This document shows positions 8,459 through 17,837 of a stretch of DNA of 64,000 bases, piece by piece (position 1 is the stretch's first letter; the number at the start of each line of letters is the position of its first letter). Source of the DNA: Deefgea rivuli DSM 18356 (GTDB lineage: Bacteria; Pseudomonadota; Gammaproteobacteria; Burkholderiales; Chitinibacteraceae); NCBI RefSeq assembly GCF_000620145.1, contig NZ_JHVM01000014.1:40422-104421 (forward strand). Direction: 5' to 3'. Position numbers and translations under genes: made by a program. The notes under the pieces are model-generated. The model did not search any database, was not told the origin of the DNA, and was given only the letters and a program-made list of their open reading frames with translations.

Positions 8459-10078
8459 ATGAGCATTCGCTGGAAATTAATTAGCCTCAGTGCTGGGCTG
8501 CTGTTTCTTATGCTTGCACTGGGTGTCTTTGGTATTAAAGGCTTGGCCGCAACCAACTTAGCCTTTGAAACCACTTATAAAGATCGCGTCTTACCGATCA
8601 ATCAGCTCAAAATTATTGCCGATATGTATGCGGTGAATATTGTCGACACCACGCATAAAACCAATCACCAAAATATCAAACCCGCCGAAGCGTTGGCGCT
8701 GGTCAAAGAAGCCAAGCTGCAAATTGAAACGCAATGGCGGGCTTATACCGCCACTCAATTCACCGATAGCGAAGCTCAGCTGGTCGCCGATGCGACGGCG
8801 GCACGGCAAAAAGCCGATGCGGCGGTGGCGCAGCTAGAGCAATTGCTAATCAGCAATGATGCTGCTGCGCTCGACACCTTTGCACGCCAAACGCTCTACC
8901 CGGCAATTGATCCGCTTTCGGGGATTATTTCCAAACTGGTTGAATTGCAATTATCTGAAACCAAAAACAATTTTGAAACGGCGCAAAAAGAATATACCCA
9001 AATGCGAGTGCTAACGATCAGCCTCATCCTGATTGCACTGTGCTTTGGCGCCGCCTATTCGGCGTGGGTGATTATCGGTATGAATCGCAAAATTCAGGCG
9101 CTGCGCCAATGCCTATATGCCGCGCGAGATCAACAAAACCTAACGCTACGCGCACCGACCCCAGGTGATGATGAAATCGACGGTATTGCCCAAGCGTATA
9201 ACGATCTCGCCAACAAAACTCAGCACTTGGTGAGCAATGTCGCCCAAGCCATTCGGGTGGTAACGCAAGAAACCCATAATCTAGCCAGTAGTAGCGAAGA
9301 AGTCGCGCAAGCCACACATCTGGGCGCCGAAGCGACCAGCTCAATGGCGGCAGCAGTCGAAGAAGTCACCGTCGCCATTTCCCATGTAGCCGATAGCGCA
9401 CACGATGCAAAAACACTGGGTACGCAAACACGCCATGCCGCAGAAAAAAGTAGCCGTGCGATTCAAGATACGGTGCGCGAAATTCAAGGCATCGATCAAG
9501 CTGTTGCGGTGGCCGCAGAAAAAGTAGCGATGCTGGGTAATGACGCGGAAAAAATCAGCTCGGTGGTGAGTGTAATTAAAGATGTGGCCGAGCAAACCAA
9601 TTTGCTCGCCCTCAATGCCGCAATTGAAGCCGCACGCGCGGGTGAACAAGGCCGCGGCTTTGCCGTCGTCGCCGATGAAGTACGTAAACTCGCTGAGCGC
9701 ACCGCCGCTGCCACCGTCGACATTCAAAAAATGGTCAGCCTAATCGGCCAAACCAGCCAAGATGCAGTCACCAGTATTAACCGCACCGTGCATCTAGCGC
9801 ACGGCTGCGCGCAAATGGCAGGCGATGCAGGGGAAAGTATCGAAGGCATTAATCATGATGTGGGCAAAGCGGATGTGGCGATTAGCAATATTGCTGACTC
9901 GCTGGGCGAGCAAAAATCCAGCACGCTACTGATTGCGCAGCAAGTTGAGCGCGTCGCACAAATGACCGATCAAAACACCGCCGCCGTCGGCAGCATGAGC
10001 CAATCGGCAGCAAACTTAGGCCACCTGACGCATCAGCTACTTGAAGAAATTAATCACTTCAAATACCAAGGCACTTAG
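8459..10078 (+). CDS. Methyl-accepting chemotaxis protein with 4-helix-bundle sensor
   Basis: Transmembrane chemoreceptor of 539 residues from the ATG at 8459 (GGGGATT lies at proper spacing; an ATG 12 bases earlier has no ribosome site). First membrane helix at residues 6-27, a periplasmic four-helix bundle (4HB_MCP type) to about 180, second helix about 183-205, HAMP, then the long cytoplasmic coiled coil. The tip [20 protein letters not shown] with [18 protein letters not shown] is intact for CheA/CheW contact. No CheR/CheB-tethering pentapeptide is seen at the C-terminus. No che genes lie in the window. The ligand is unknown. Confidence 0.92.
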   Translation: MSIRWKLISLSAGLLFLMLALGVFGIKGLAATNLAFETTYKDRVLPINQLKIIADMYAVNIVDTTHKTNHQNIKPAEALALVKEAKLQIETQWRAYTATQFTDSEAQLVADATAARQKADAAVAQLEQLLISNDAAALDTFARQTLYPAIDPLSGIISKLVELQLSETKNNFETAQKEYTQMRVLTISLILIALCFGAAYSAWVIIGMNRKIQALRQCLYAARDQQNLTLRAPTPGDDEIDGIAQAYNDLANKTQHLVSNVAQAIRVVTQETHNLASSSEEVAQATHLGAEATSSMAAAVEEVTVAISHVADSAHDAKTLGTQTRHAAEKSSRAIQDTVREIQGIDQAVAVAAEKVAMLGNDAEKISSVVSVIKDVAEQTNLLALNAAIEAARAGEQGRGFAVVADEVRKLAERTAAATVDIQKMVSLIGQTSQDAVTSINRTVHLAHGCAQMAGDAGESIEGINHDVGKADVAISNIADSLGEQKSSTLLIAQQVERVAQMTDQNTAAVGSMSQSAANLGHLTHQLLEEINHFKYQGT

Positions 10079-10125
10079 GGCTGTTGACGAGCCGAAGCTG
10101 GCTTGATTCTAAGTAGCGCTGAACT

Positions 10126-10151
10126 AGCCCAACAGGTAAACGTTGGGCTTT
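10126..10151 (+). terminator. Terminator after the chemoreceptor gene
   Basis: AGCCCAAC-aggtaaac-GTTGGGCT stem of 8 bp with a short T stretch. The rest of the 10079-10401 gap shows no convincing gene. Confidence 0.6.
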
Positions 10152-10401
10152 ATACATTCTGCTCAAACTACCATGCTGGCAGCTCTCGACCCACTACAGA
10201 CACTCTGTCGTAGGCGCAATGAGTGGCAGGTAACATGGGCAAGCTGTCGTTCGCCATCAGAAGCGGACTATTGCTTATTGCAAAAACCATCGTTTGTGTA
10301 GATACGTAGCAGCCAACAAGGTTGGTTTAGGTGTGCGATAGCACATCGGAATGCGCATAAATTTTTTAGGCTGACCAGTGACTTTTGCAACCACTTATGG
10401 A

Positions 10402-12252
10402 TTATTTTATTTCCGTCGAATCATGATTGCTTGCTTTTCGATGCCAAAACTCTGCTCGCTCTTTATCTATGGATACGCCCAGCCCAATTACATAGAGCAT
10501 ACTGAGCATGACTTGAGCTTCAACGTCACCTTGCTCTGCTGATTTGATAAACCAATTAGCAGCGTTGGTATCATTTTTTGATACGCCACGCCCTTTCATA
10601 TACATAGTAGCAAGCTTAAATTGCGCTTTTGCATGACCTTGTTCAGCTGCTTTTCGATACCATATCATTGCCTTAGCATCATTCTGAGCAAGCACTTCGC
10701 CTGCATCATATAAAGTAGCCAGATTGAATTGTGCAACTGGATTGCCTTGCTCAACCTCTTTGATGTATGCCAGTTCCTGCTTGGATGATATGCTGGCTAC
10801 GGAGTTCGCTGTTTCTTTGAGTTTGAGCGAAGCCTCACTACCTCCTTGAGTAACCGCTTTGCTATGCAAGCTCTTAGCTTGAGTAAAATTCTGCGGCACC
10901 CCGTGCCCTTCTTTATACAAGTCACCCAGTTTAGATTGAGCTTCAAGACAACTAGCAGCAACGCAACTTGTGCCAGCAGCTTTACGGTACCAAGCAATAG
11001 CTTGTTCAAGGTTTTTTTCTACTCCCCGCCCATTCATATACATATCAGCCAAAGTTAATTGGGCTGAGCTCGCACTCATCCCGTGTGAGTTAGCCAATTG
11101 CCGATACCAGTATGCCGCTTGAACTTCGTCTTTAGGTATGCCTTTACCCTTCATATATTTGTCGGCAAGCATACGTTGAGCATCTTCGTTATTTTGAATC
11201 GCTGATTTTTTAAGCCAAAATACGGCTAGAGCATCATTTTTCGGCACTCCGCGACCAAGCGTATACATGGCTCCAATCTTTGCTTGAGCCTCATCATCAC
11301 CTTGTTCTGCTGCCTTACGAAACCAATATTCTGCTTGCGTATTATCAACGGGCAAATCTCCTCTTGTATACATAATGCCTAGCTGATTCTGCGCTTCAAT
11401 ATAATTTTGCGTGGCCGCTTTTTTATACCAATTAACGGCTTGCACTAAATCGTCTGGCTCCTTCGATTTTTCTGGGGATAACATGGCGTTTACCCACTTA
11501 GAGTGGTAGCTACTACCTAGTTTAAATTGCCCCTCTGCATCTCCTTGTTCAGCAGCCTTTCGATACCAAAACATGGCTTTAACCTGATTACTAGGTACCT
11601 CTGAGTTTTTCTCATAAATCAGGCCTAGTTTCACTTGTGCTGTGGCATTACCTTGCTCAGCCGCTTTCTGATACCAAGCTAGAGCTAGCCCGTCGTCACT
11701 TCGGATGCCTTCAGCCCGGCGGGGCCCATCACCTAGTATGTATAACTCACCCATTTCTAATTGCGCGGGGATACTGCCTAACTCGGCAAGTTGGCGATAC
11801 CATGTTACAACTTGCTTTTTGTCTTGCGAATTACCTTCCAAAACATAGGATATTTTTTGTAGCTGTGTGAGTGCTGGCGCATGTCCTCTATCGGCAGCCT
11901 TACGGTACCAAATTGCAGCATAGCGCTTATCTTGTGGCACGCCGTGGCCGAGTCTGTAAAGTTCAGCAAGCCTAAATTGCGCTTCAGAGTCCTCTTTGTC
12001 TGCCGCTTTTCGATACCAACTAGCTGCAAGCACAGGATTTTCGAATACTCCTTTGCCCTCTTCATACATCAACGCAAGATAACGTTGCGCTACTGAGTTG
12101 TCGCTCGCGAACGGCTTAAATTCAACCAGTGCCTGTTCATAGTTTTTGTTGTTATATAAAGTGATGGCATCAGCCATCTGAGCGGCATTTGCCGAAAATA
12201 TGGATAAGGACAAAATAGAAATAGAAATAGAAATGAATTTATTTATTTTCAC
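10402..12252 (-). CDS. Exported Sel1-like repeat protein
   Basis: A 616-residue protein with an N-terminal signal peptide (residues 1-23, ending in SANA) followed by at least thirteen Sel1-type repeats of about 36-40 residues. Each has the A-x-x-WY-RKAAEQG core and a Y-x-x-G-x-GV-x-x-x turn, forming a right-handed helical solenoid for protein-protein contacts in the periplasm. The Sel1 family often scaffolds envelope or signalling complexes, but the partner here is unknown. The signal peptide begins with an Ile-Ser run (ISISISIL) encoded by a tandem TTTCTA hexamer. Neighbours are a chemoreceptor and a diguanylate cyclase, so a signalling link is possible but unproven. Confidence 0.9.
   Translation of the reverse strand: MKINKFISISISILSLSIFSANAAQMADAITLYNNKNYEQALVEFKPFASDNSVAQRYLALMYEEGKGVFENPVLAASWYRKAADKEDSEAQFRLAELYRLGHGVPQDKRYAAIWYRKAADRGHAPALTQLQKISYVLEGNSQDKKQVVTWYRQLAELGSIPAQLEMGELYILGDGPRRAEGIRSDDGLALAWYQKAAEQGNATAQVKLGLIYEKNSEVPSNQVKAMFWYRKAAEQGDAEGQFKLGSSYHSKWVNAMLSPEKSKEPDDLVQAVNWYKKAATQNYIEAQNQLGIMYTRGDLPVDNTQAEYWFRKAAEQGDDEAQAKIGAMYTLGRGVPKNDALAVFWLKKSAIQNNEDAQRMLADKYMKGKGIPKDEVQAAYWYRQLANSHGMSASSAQLTLADMYMNGRGVEKNLEQAIAWYRKAAGTSCVAASCLEAQSKLGDLYKEGHGVPQNFTQAKSLHSKAVTQGGSEASLKLKETANSVASISSKQELAYIKEVEQGNPVAQFNLATLYDAGEVLAQNDAKAMIWYRKAAEQGHAKAQFKLATMYMKGRGVSKNDTNAANWFIKSAEQGDVEAQVMLSMLYVIGLGVSIDKERAEFWHRKASNHDSTEIK
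12210..12236. repeat. Hexanucleotide tandem repeat in the Sel1 gene signal-peptide region
   Basis: On the plus strand the unit AAATAG is repeated about three times and then degenerates. It encodes alternating Ile-Ser within the signal peptide. A change in repeat number would keep the frame but alter the length of the hydrophobic core. Confidence 0.6.
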
Positions 12253-12605
12253 AATTGAACTCCAAGGCTGATTTGGTCGGATTTGGACGAGGAGTTGGCG
12301 CTCGCGACACAGTTTGAGCGTCTGCAGTTGGAGTCATTGACGACGTTCATTTACCTCAAAATTGTTGAGTGTCAGAGTCTGTTGTTGGCCGACATCGGCC
12401 TGTCGCTCAGTCTAACCGAACAGCCTCAGCCAAGCATCAAGCTATCAGTGGCAAGATCAATCATTGGGTCGATACATCAAGCAAAATTTCGCAGTGCTAG
12501 TTCAATCTTCATTGGCACTGAAGCCGCCCAGTTCAAATACATTAAGGCAACAGGTATATTAATGTGGGGCTTATTTAACCATGTCTACAATGAAATACCC
12601 ATCAA
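12253..12605. other. Gene-poor gap between the Sel1 and GGDEF genes
   Basis: A plus-strand frame from 12283 to 12684 is open, but it has no recognisable domain and runs into the real GGDEF gene on the other strand, so I do not call it. The right part holds a dispersed palindrome. Nothing else is clear. Confidence 0.5.
12553..12599. repeat. Dispersed palindrome, copy 3
   Basis: GGTATATTAATGTGGGGC and CATGTCTACAATGAAATACC arms around TTATTTAAC; it sits directly behind the stop codon of the GGDEF gene (stop at 12606 on the minus strand). Confidence 0.7.
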
Positions 12606-13961
12606 TCAAGTATTCGGTTTCTCGGCTTTTTCTGGAGAAAATACCGCAATTTCAATTCGGTTTCGTCCAGCTGCTTTGGCTTGATACAGCGCAGCATCAG
12701 CGCGCTCCATCACACTGGCAAAGGCTTCATTTTCCGCCATTTCAGCGACACCTGCGCTGCAGGTCACTACCAGCTGATTCGGCCATGGGGTTTGTGCAAG
12801 ACTTGCACGAATTTTTTCGGCCAAGCCTGCAGCGCCAGCCAGATTGGTTTTAATGCTAATTAATAAAAACTCTTCACCACCCCAGCGCACTAGGCAATCT
12901 GTCGTACGAATTTGCTGCGAAACCCAGCTGGCAAACTGCTGTAAAACGGCATCACCAACGGCATGTCCATGCGCATCGTTAATTTTCTTAAAATGATCTA
13001 GATCCAAAAAAATCAGGCTAATCGGCTGATCTTGGCTTTGGCAGTGCTGTGACAGGAAATTAGCCAAGCCTTCACGATTACAAATTTGCGTGAGCGGATC
13101 AACCCGCACACGATCAGCCAGTAATTGCGTTTCTTGCGTTAACACCAGATTGGTATTTTCTAACCATTGCTGCCTTTGCCGACTACTGCGAAGTTTACTG
13201 ACATCGCTACGCCACTCCCAAAGCAAGCTAATAAAACCCGCGAACAACCACATAAACAGCAGTAATAAACGTAAGTTAGCCGCGCTAATCCATTTTCCCG
13301 TGAATTCAATCCACGCAATCGTAAACTGCTGCTTTCCCGCTTGCACATCGTAGCCCGTGACAATCCGCATCTGCACCACGCGATCAAACTCAACCCCCGC
13401 TTCTTTGGGTAATGCGCCTCGCTGCAAAATCCACCATGTAGGCACATTAAAATCCCATAAGGAGAACGTCTGCTCTTGCCATTCTGGCTGCGCCAGCAAA
13501 ACCACATCCTCAATTTTATTACTCAGATAATCATTGGACTTACTAAATTTAGGCGAGAAATTAAATAAAGAAACGCGTAGATGCTGCGATGGTTCGACAT
13601 AGTGATAACGAATTCGCACCGTATCAAACTGGGATAAATTAATCCCTTCACCAGCGGGCTTAAAAAAGAGATCGAAGCCGCAATACGGCGCGCGTTTTGA
13701 TAAAACCAGCTCGCAATCGACGCGCCAGCCGTCGCTTTGCGGTGTAACACGGCTAGTGCTCAAGCCTGCACCATCTGAGATTAATTCTGATGTCGGCTCC
13801 GCTTTAAAATACGGCGGTTCGATTCTTAAATGCCGATTCATTCCCCAGTGATGCCAAAGTAGTAAAGCCGTTGTGATCAACGATAAAGCGCCGATCAGCA
13901 TAATGCGCCGCCGTTTAGCAGGGAGCTGACTGATAGCGCGAATGAGTCGATGTGGCTTCAT
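12606..13961 (-). CDS. Membrane-anchored diguanylate cyclase (GGEEF)
   Basis: A 451-residue protein. One membrane helix near residues 19-38, a periplasmic beta-rich domain of unknown type to about 230 (it contains a carbohydrate-binding-like FDLFFKPAGEGINLSQFDTV stretch), a second helix around 236-256, then a GGDEF domain. The active site is RWGGEEF with GGEEF at 361-365; RTTD lies five residues before it and forms the inhibitory I-site, so product feedback is expected. It should make cyclic di-GMP from GTP. It follows the HDOD protein gene with a single base between them, so the two are almost certainly co-transcribed. Confidence 0.9.
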   Translation of the reverse strand: MKPHRLIRAISQLPAKRRRIMLIGALSLITTALLLWHHWGMNRHLRIEPPYFKAEPTSELISDGAGLSTSRVTPQSDGWRVDCELVLSKRAPYCGFDLFFKPAGEGINLSQFDTVRIRYHYVEPSQHLRVSLFNFSPKFSKSNDYLSNKIEDVVLLAQPEWQEQTFSLWDFNVPTWWILQRGALPKEAGVEFDRVVQMRIVTGYDVQAGKQQFTIAWIEFTGKWISAANLRLLLLFMWLFAGFISLLWEWRSDVSKLRSSRQRQQWLENTNLVLTQETQLLADRVRVDPLTQICNREGLANFLSQHCQSQDQPISLIFLDLDHFKKINDAHGHAVGDAVLQQFASWVSQQIRTTDCLVRWGGEEFLLISIKTNLAGAAGLAEKIRASLAQTPWPNQLVVTCSAGVAEMAENEAFASVMERADAALYQAKAAGRNRIEIAVFSPEKAEKPNT

Positions 13962-13962
13962 G

Positions 13963-15276
13963 CTAGCTCGACAATGTGGTCAATACCCACATCGTCGCAT
14001 CCAGTTGATATTGATTAAAATGCGAAGCATCGCAGTGGCATTGTTGCAATAAGGTGGCGTCGGGCAGTTCGCCTTGCTCGCTTTGAATTGCCAAATTCAA
14101 ATACGGTGTTAATACGGTAGGACTGCCCGCCAGCGTTTGCGCAACGAGTTCAGGCATTTTCAATTCGCTGAGCAATAAGCTACGCGGCACGCGCAACAAA
14201 TAATCAAGTAGAGAAAACAAACCTGTTAAAAACAGCAGTTCACATTGCGCTGGCGACAAATGTGCTAGGCCGAGCAATTCCATCAAGCGCGCACGGGTTA
14301 ATGCCGCTTCTAGCAAAGTATCATCGAGTGGACTGGCATCGCTCGGATTAAATAGCAGCAAAGCCAACCAGCGATACAGCCGCTGCTGCCCCAACACATT
14401 CAGTGCATCAATTAAGTAATTAATCGGGTGATTGAGCCCCAAGGCGGCAGAGTTCACATAACGCAATAAGCGTGTCGATAAAGCAGGATCAACACGAATC
14501 GTTTCGGCAATATCGGTAAATGGCGCCCCCGCTTGCGCTTGTTGCAAAGCCTGATTCAAGCGCATAAATGATGCGGGTAAATGCCCCCCCAGTTGGGGTG
14601 GATGGCTAAAAATCGCGCCCGAAACGAAATTAATCCCCATCCCGATGCAGGCTTCGGCAGTTTCTTGGCTATTGACGCCATCGGCCCAAAGCTTGGCATT
14701 GGGTGCGAACTGATGGCATTTTTGGATAAGCTGGCTGATTTGGCTGATATCGGCATCGGCAATTTGGATATGAATCAGCTGAATTTGCTCACCCAGATGC
14801 GGCACGCTCAAAAGTTGCGCATCATAGGTGCAGCCCAAAGTATGCGTTGCCCAATGCTGTTTAAATTCGTGAATCAACGGCCCCGTTTCGCTTGGCAAGC
14901 GCCCGCGCGCCAACAGGGTGAGCGCGTGATCGGTTTGAATACCCGCAAAGCGAGATGAAGCCAAGCTCTCCCATTCCAGCTCTAACCACAATGGCCGCTG
15001 TGGCGCATGGTCTTGCGCCAGCAGCAGGCTGACTTCGCAGAGTAAGATTTCGTCATTGCGCAGCAAATGCGCGTTAGCGTGCGTTGCTTGCGGTAAATGC
15101 CGCAAAGACAGCGCATACGCATGTGCGCGCAAATGGTGATCGAGTACCAATTGCCGCCGCATTAAACCTGGATGTGCTGTCGGTTTCGCGCTGCTGGATG
15201 CCGAGCGCAATGGCGGTGCAGTCGCGAGAGTGGGCGTAGGTTTGTGAAACCAATCTTTAAGCCAAGTTAGCATCAT
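13963..15276 (-). CDS. HDOD protein with degenerate EAL-like N-terminus (YuxH-type)
   Basis: A 437-residue cytoplasmic protein. The C-terminal half (about 235-430) is an HDOD domain, a catalytically dead HD relative (ILR-like core: DPALSTRLLRYVNSAALGL, then INYLIDALNVLGQQRLYRWL). The N-terminal half resembles an EAL fold but lacks the EAL signature and the catalytic acidic residues (where an active enzyme has DDFG/DxVE-type motifs this has WADGVNSQETAEA), so it is unlikely to hydrolyse c-di-GMP. Such YuxH/GsmE-like proteins act as signalling adaptors. First gene of a two-gene unit with the GGDEF enzyme downstream. Confidence 0.85.
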   Translation of the reverse strand: MMLTWLKDWFHKPTPTLATAPPLRSASSSAKPTAHPGLMRRQLVLDHHLRAHAYALSLRHLPQATHANAHLLRNDEILLCEVSLLLAQDHAPQRPLWLELEWESLASSRFAGIQTDHALTLLARGRLPSETGPLIHEFKQHWATHTLGCTYDAQLLSVPHLGEQIQLIHIQIADADISQISQLIQKCHQFAPNAKLWADGVNSQETAEACIGMGINFVSGAIFSHPPQLGGHLPASFMRLNQALQQAQAGAPFTDIAETIRVDPALSTRLLRYVNSAALGLNHPINYLIDALNVLGQQRLYRWLALLLFNPSDASPLDDTLLEAALTRARLMELLGLAHLSPAQCELLFLTGLFSLLDYLLRVPRSLLLSELKMPELVAQTLAGSPTVLTPYLNLAIQSEQGELPDATLLQQCHCDASHFNQYQLDATMWVLTTLSS

Positions 15277-15343
15277 AAATTCAATCGCGATTGATCGAAT
15301 TCTTAGCTTAGTTCATCTACGCGATTTCTGAGTTGGCCATCAG

Positions 15344-15363
15344 CCCCAGATCGTGATCTGGGG
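15344..15363 (-). terminator. Hairpin behind the OmpA-like lipoprotein gene
   Basis: CCCCAGATC-GT-GATCTGGGG, a perfect 9-bp stem with a very small loop, 24 bases after the lipoprotein stop codon. There is no T-run, so it may be an mRNA 3'-end stabiliser rather than a classical terminator. Confidence 0.5.
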
Positions 15364-15386
15364 TCGATTGACGTTTAGCTGCAAGT

Positions 15387-16034
15387 TTATTTTTGCGCGG
15401 GCTCAGCCACAAAAATCTCTACGCGGCGGTTTTGTGCGCGACCGGCTACGGATTCATTGCTAGCGACAGGCGAGCTTGAACCCAATCCATCAATACTCAT
15501 CCGCTGGCTGGCAACGCCCAAACCCGTTAAGTAATTACGCGTTGCTGCCGCACGATTCACCGACAATGGATTATTAATCGCATCGCTACCGGTGTTATCG
15601 GTATGGCCCACGATGCGTACTTGCGTCACCGGATTTTGATTCAGCGTTTGCGCTAATCGATTCAGCACGGGCTGCATATTCGGCTTGATATTCGCTTTGC
15701 CAATGTCAAACGAGAAATCGGCCGGAATTTCGATTTTTAATTCGTTATTTGCCGTTTGCGAGACTTCAATACCAGTGCCTTGTGTGGCTTGCTCCATGGC
15801 TTGTTTTTGCTTCTCCATATTTGAAGACCACAAATAAGCGCCTAAAGCGCCCGCCGCCGCACCAATCGCAGCATCACGGCCCGTGTGATTACCTTTTGAT
15901 GCTTTGCTCACTCCAGCACCCAGTGCTGCGCCACCCAAAGCACCGAGCAATGTATTTTCGGTGGTCGACATATTGGCGCAGCCTGTGATGGCCAAGCTCA
16001 AAGCTAATAAAGTCGGTAAAAGTGCGCGTTTCAT
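15387..16034 (-). CDS. OmpA-family peptidoglycan-binding lipoprotein (YiaD-like)
   Basis: A 215-residue outer-membrane lipoprotein. Lipobox LAITGC with Cys19; a glycine-zipper stretch at about 30-70 (LLGALGGAALGAG and AAIGAAAGALGAYLW) that may insert in the membrane; and a C-terminal OmpA domain (about 105-210) with VRIVGHTDNTGS and NRAAATRNYLTGLGV, the diaminopimelate-binding peptidoglycan anchor. It links outer membrane and cell wall. Monocistronic, with a hairpin behind it. Confidence 0.92.
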   Translation of the reverse strand: MKRALLPTLLALSLAITGCANMSTTENTLLGALGGAALGAGVSKASKGNHTGRDAAIGAAAGALGAYLWSSNMEKQKQAMEQATQGTGIEVSQTANNELKIEIPADFSFDIGKANIKPNMQPVLNRLAQTLNQNPVTQVRIVGHTDNTGSDAINNPLSVNRAAATRNYLTGLGVASQRMSIDGLGSSSPVASNESVAGRAQNRRVEIFVAEPAQK

Positions 16035-16273
16035 GTGTCATCCTAATTGGTGAAATAATCCCTAACATCAGACCATGATTTATGCCATTTCGCTATACAC
16101 AAAATACCAAAACCAAAGTGAGTCATCTAACAGATTTTGTTGCCGGATAGTGCTAAAAAAGCCGCTTAATTTGCATGCAATTTGCTAAATTGCAAATGCT
16201 TAAAACTTCTTACGGTTAGTTTTTTCTATTGGTAATATACTAGATTCATATTGCATTATTTAAATCGAAACGT

Positions 16274-17800
16274 ATGCCTAAGCCACTTAAAACAAAGCGT
16301 TTTATTTATTTGTCATGGGTGTCTCTGTGCCTACTAAGTTTTAGCCTTTATACGCTGTATTGGTGGCAGCACCAGCATATTTTGCATAATCAAAAACATA
16401 ATGCAATTGCACAGCAAATTGCCCAATTACAAGCCCAAGCCGATACCACTTTAGAAAGTTTTGCTGCATTTCAATCTCGGCTATCATTTCCACGCGATCA
16501 ATCGATTCGCCCATTTGCCCAATTGCTGCTTGAACGCAATCCACATATTTATTGCTTACAACTCGTACAGCGTACATTGCATGCCGATATTAAAAAACTC
16601 GAACGCACCATGCGTGCAGCGGGCTACCATCAATTTCAAGTCCACGATTTTGATTACGATTTTCGCCGTCAATCCATCCCATTAAACACTCGCCCAGTGC
16701 ACTTTCCGATTGTCTTTATGGAACCCATGCCGCGTGCAGCCGAAGCGGTCCTCGGACTAGACATCAATGCCGTGCATTTTTTAGGCCCGCAGCTCCAAGA
16801 TGCCGGCAGCAAAGTCAGAGCGTGGAGCACAGGGCCGTTTAAATTGATCGAAGGCGATATTGCTTACGGCATGACCATTCCGGTCTATCAATTGGGCGGG
16901 CAAAATAGCGATAGCAGTTGGCCGCTGTATGCCGGGCTAGTCGTTACCGCGAATGCTTTGATGCCTAATTTGCATGACTTCCCGCCGGGCTGGCAATTCA
17001 GCATGCACTACACTGGATCGGCGATCACGCAGCTAAGCCACTTATTTGATATCCAATCAGCAGGAGAGCCCAATTGGTTGGATCAACTCTTGCCGATCAT
17101 CGAAGTGAATTCGGCAATTGCATCAGACTCCCAGCCCTATTCGCTCAACTCGCGCCAGCAGCTCAGCTGGCGGACTTGGCTGGGTTTGGTGCCATTAATG
17201 ATGGCGGCTTTTTTGATTCTGGTTTTGCTATTGGCACTGCGCTGGCAGCACAGTGAACGCTTGCGCCGGATTACCGTACAGCGCCATCGTAATCAACTGC
17301 ACCGCTGGGCCACGCAAGATCGCTTAACTCACTGCGCGAATCGGCAAAGTTTTGATCAGCACATGATACGTGTGAGCAAAAATCGCACGCCATTCACTTT
17401 AATTTATCTGGATCTGGATTTTTTCAAACCCATTAATGATCATTACGGCCATCAGGCAGGTGATGCCGTGTTGGTTGAGGTCGCCCAACGTTTGCGACAC
17501 ACCGTACGCAGCGAGGACATGGTGGCGCGTTGGGGCGGTGATGAATTTGCGATTTTGGTGGTGGGTTTAGGCGATAACGAACGCTGCATGGCACTGCGCC
17601 AAGCCCTACTCGATGCGCTAGTCCCACCGTTTATTTGGCAATTGCAAACCATCCATCTATCGGCCAGTATCGGCCTCGCCAGCTATCCAGCAGAAGCCGA
17701 TAATTTAAGCGATTTGCTGCAATTAGCCGATCAGCGTATGTACCAGCATAAAACAGCAATGCGTAATCGTGAAGTGATATTTGATGGTATTGCCATCTAG
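16274..17800 (+). CDS. CHASE-domain diguanylate cyclase (GGDEF)
   Basis: A 508-residue inner-membrane enzyme that should make cyclic di-GMP. First helix at residues 11-30, a periplasmic CHASE sensor domain at about 75-225 (RNPHIYCLQLVQR, then YDFRRQSIPLNTRPVHFPI), second helix around 303-323, and the GGDEF domain. Active site RWGGDEF with GGDEF at 421-425; RSED five residues earlier is an I-site. CHASE domains sense small extracellular ligands; the ligand here is unknown. The last four codons and the stop codon lie inside the left arm of a dispersed palindrome, so the C-terminal residues GIAI are dictated by that element. Confidence 0.9.
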   Translation: MPKPLKTKRFIYLSWVSLCLLSFSLYTLYWWQHQHILHNQKHNAIAQQIAQLQAQADTTLESFAAFQSRLSFPRDQSIRPFAQLLLERNPHIYCLQLVQRTLHADIKKLERTMRAAGYHQFQVHDFDYDFRRQSIPLNTRPVHFPIVFMEPMPRAAEAVLGLDINAVHFLGPQLQDAGSKVRAWSTGPFKLIEGDIAYGMTIPVYQLGGQNSDSSWPLYAGLVVTANALMPNLHDFPPGWQFSMHYTGSAITQLSHLFDIQSAGEPNWLDQLLPIIEVNSAIASDSQPYSLNSRQQLSWRTWLGLVPLMMAAFLILVLLLALRWQHSERLRRITVQRHRNQLHRWATQDRLTHCANRQSFDQHMIRVSKNRTPFTLIYLDLDFFKPINDHYGHQAGDAVLVEVAQRLRHTVRSEDMVARWGGDEFAILVVGLGDNERCMALRQALLDALVPPFIWQLQTIHLSASIGLASYPAEADNLSDLLQLADQRMYQHKTAMRNREVIFDGIAI

Positions 17801-17832
17801 CCAATATTTAACAATAGCTAGATGGCAATACC
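17786..17832. repeat. Dispersed palindrome, copy 4 (perfect 16-bp arms, overlaps a stop codon)
   Basis: GGTATTGCCATCTAGC and GCTAGATGGCAATACC are perfectly complementary around a 15-base AT-rich loop (CAATATTTAACAATA). The TAG of the CHASE-GGDEF gene lies inside the left arm. The TerB/DUF697 gene ends just 6 bases to the right on the other strand. Confidence 0.9.
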
Positions 17833-17837
17833 CTTTA

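Noticed and set aside
12283..12684. 133-codon plus-strand frame
   Set aside because: No domain, composition unlike neighbours, overlaps a palindrome and the GGDEF gene on the other strand.
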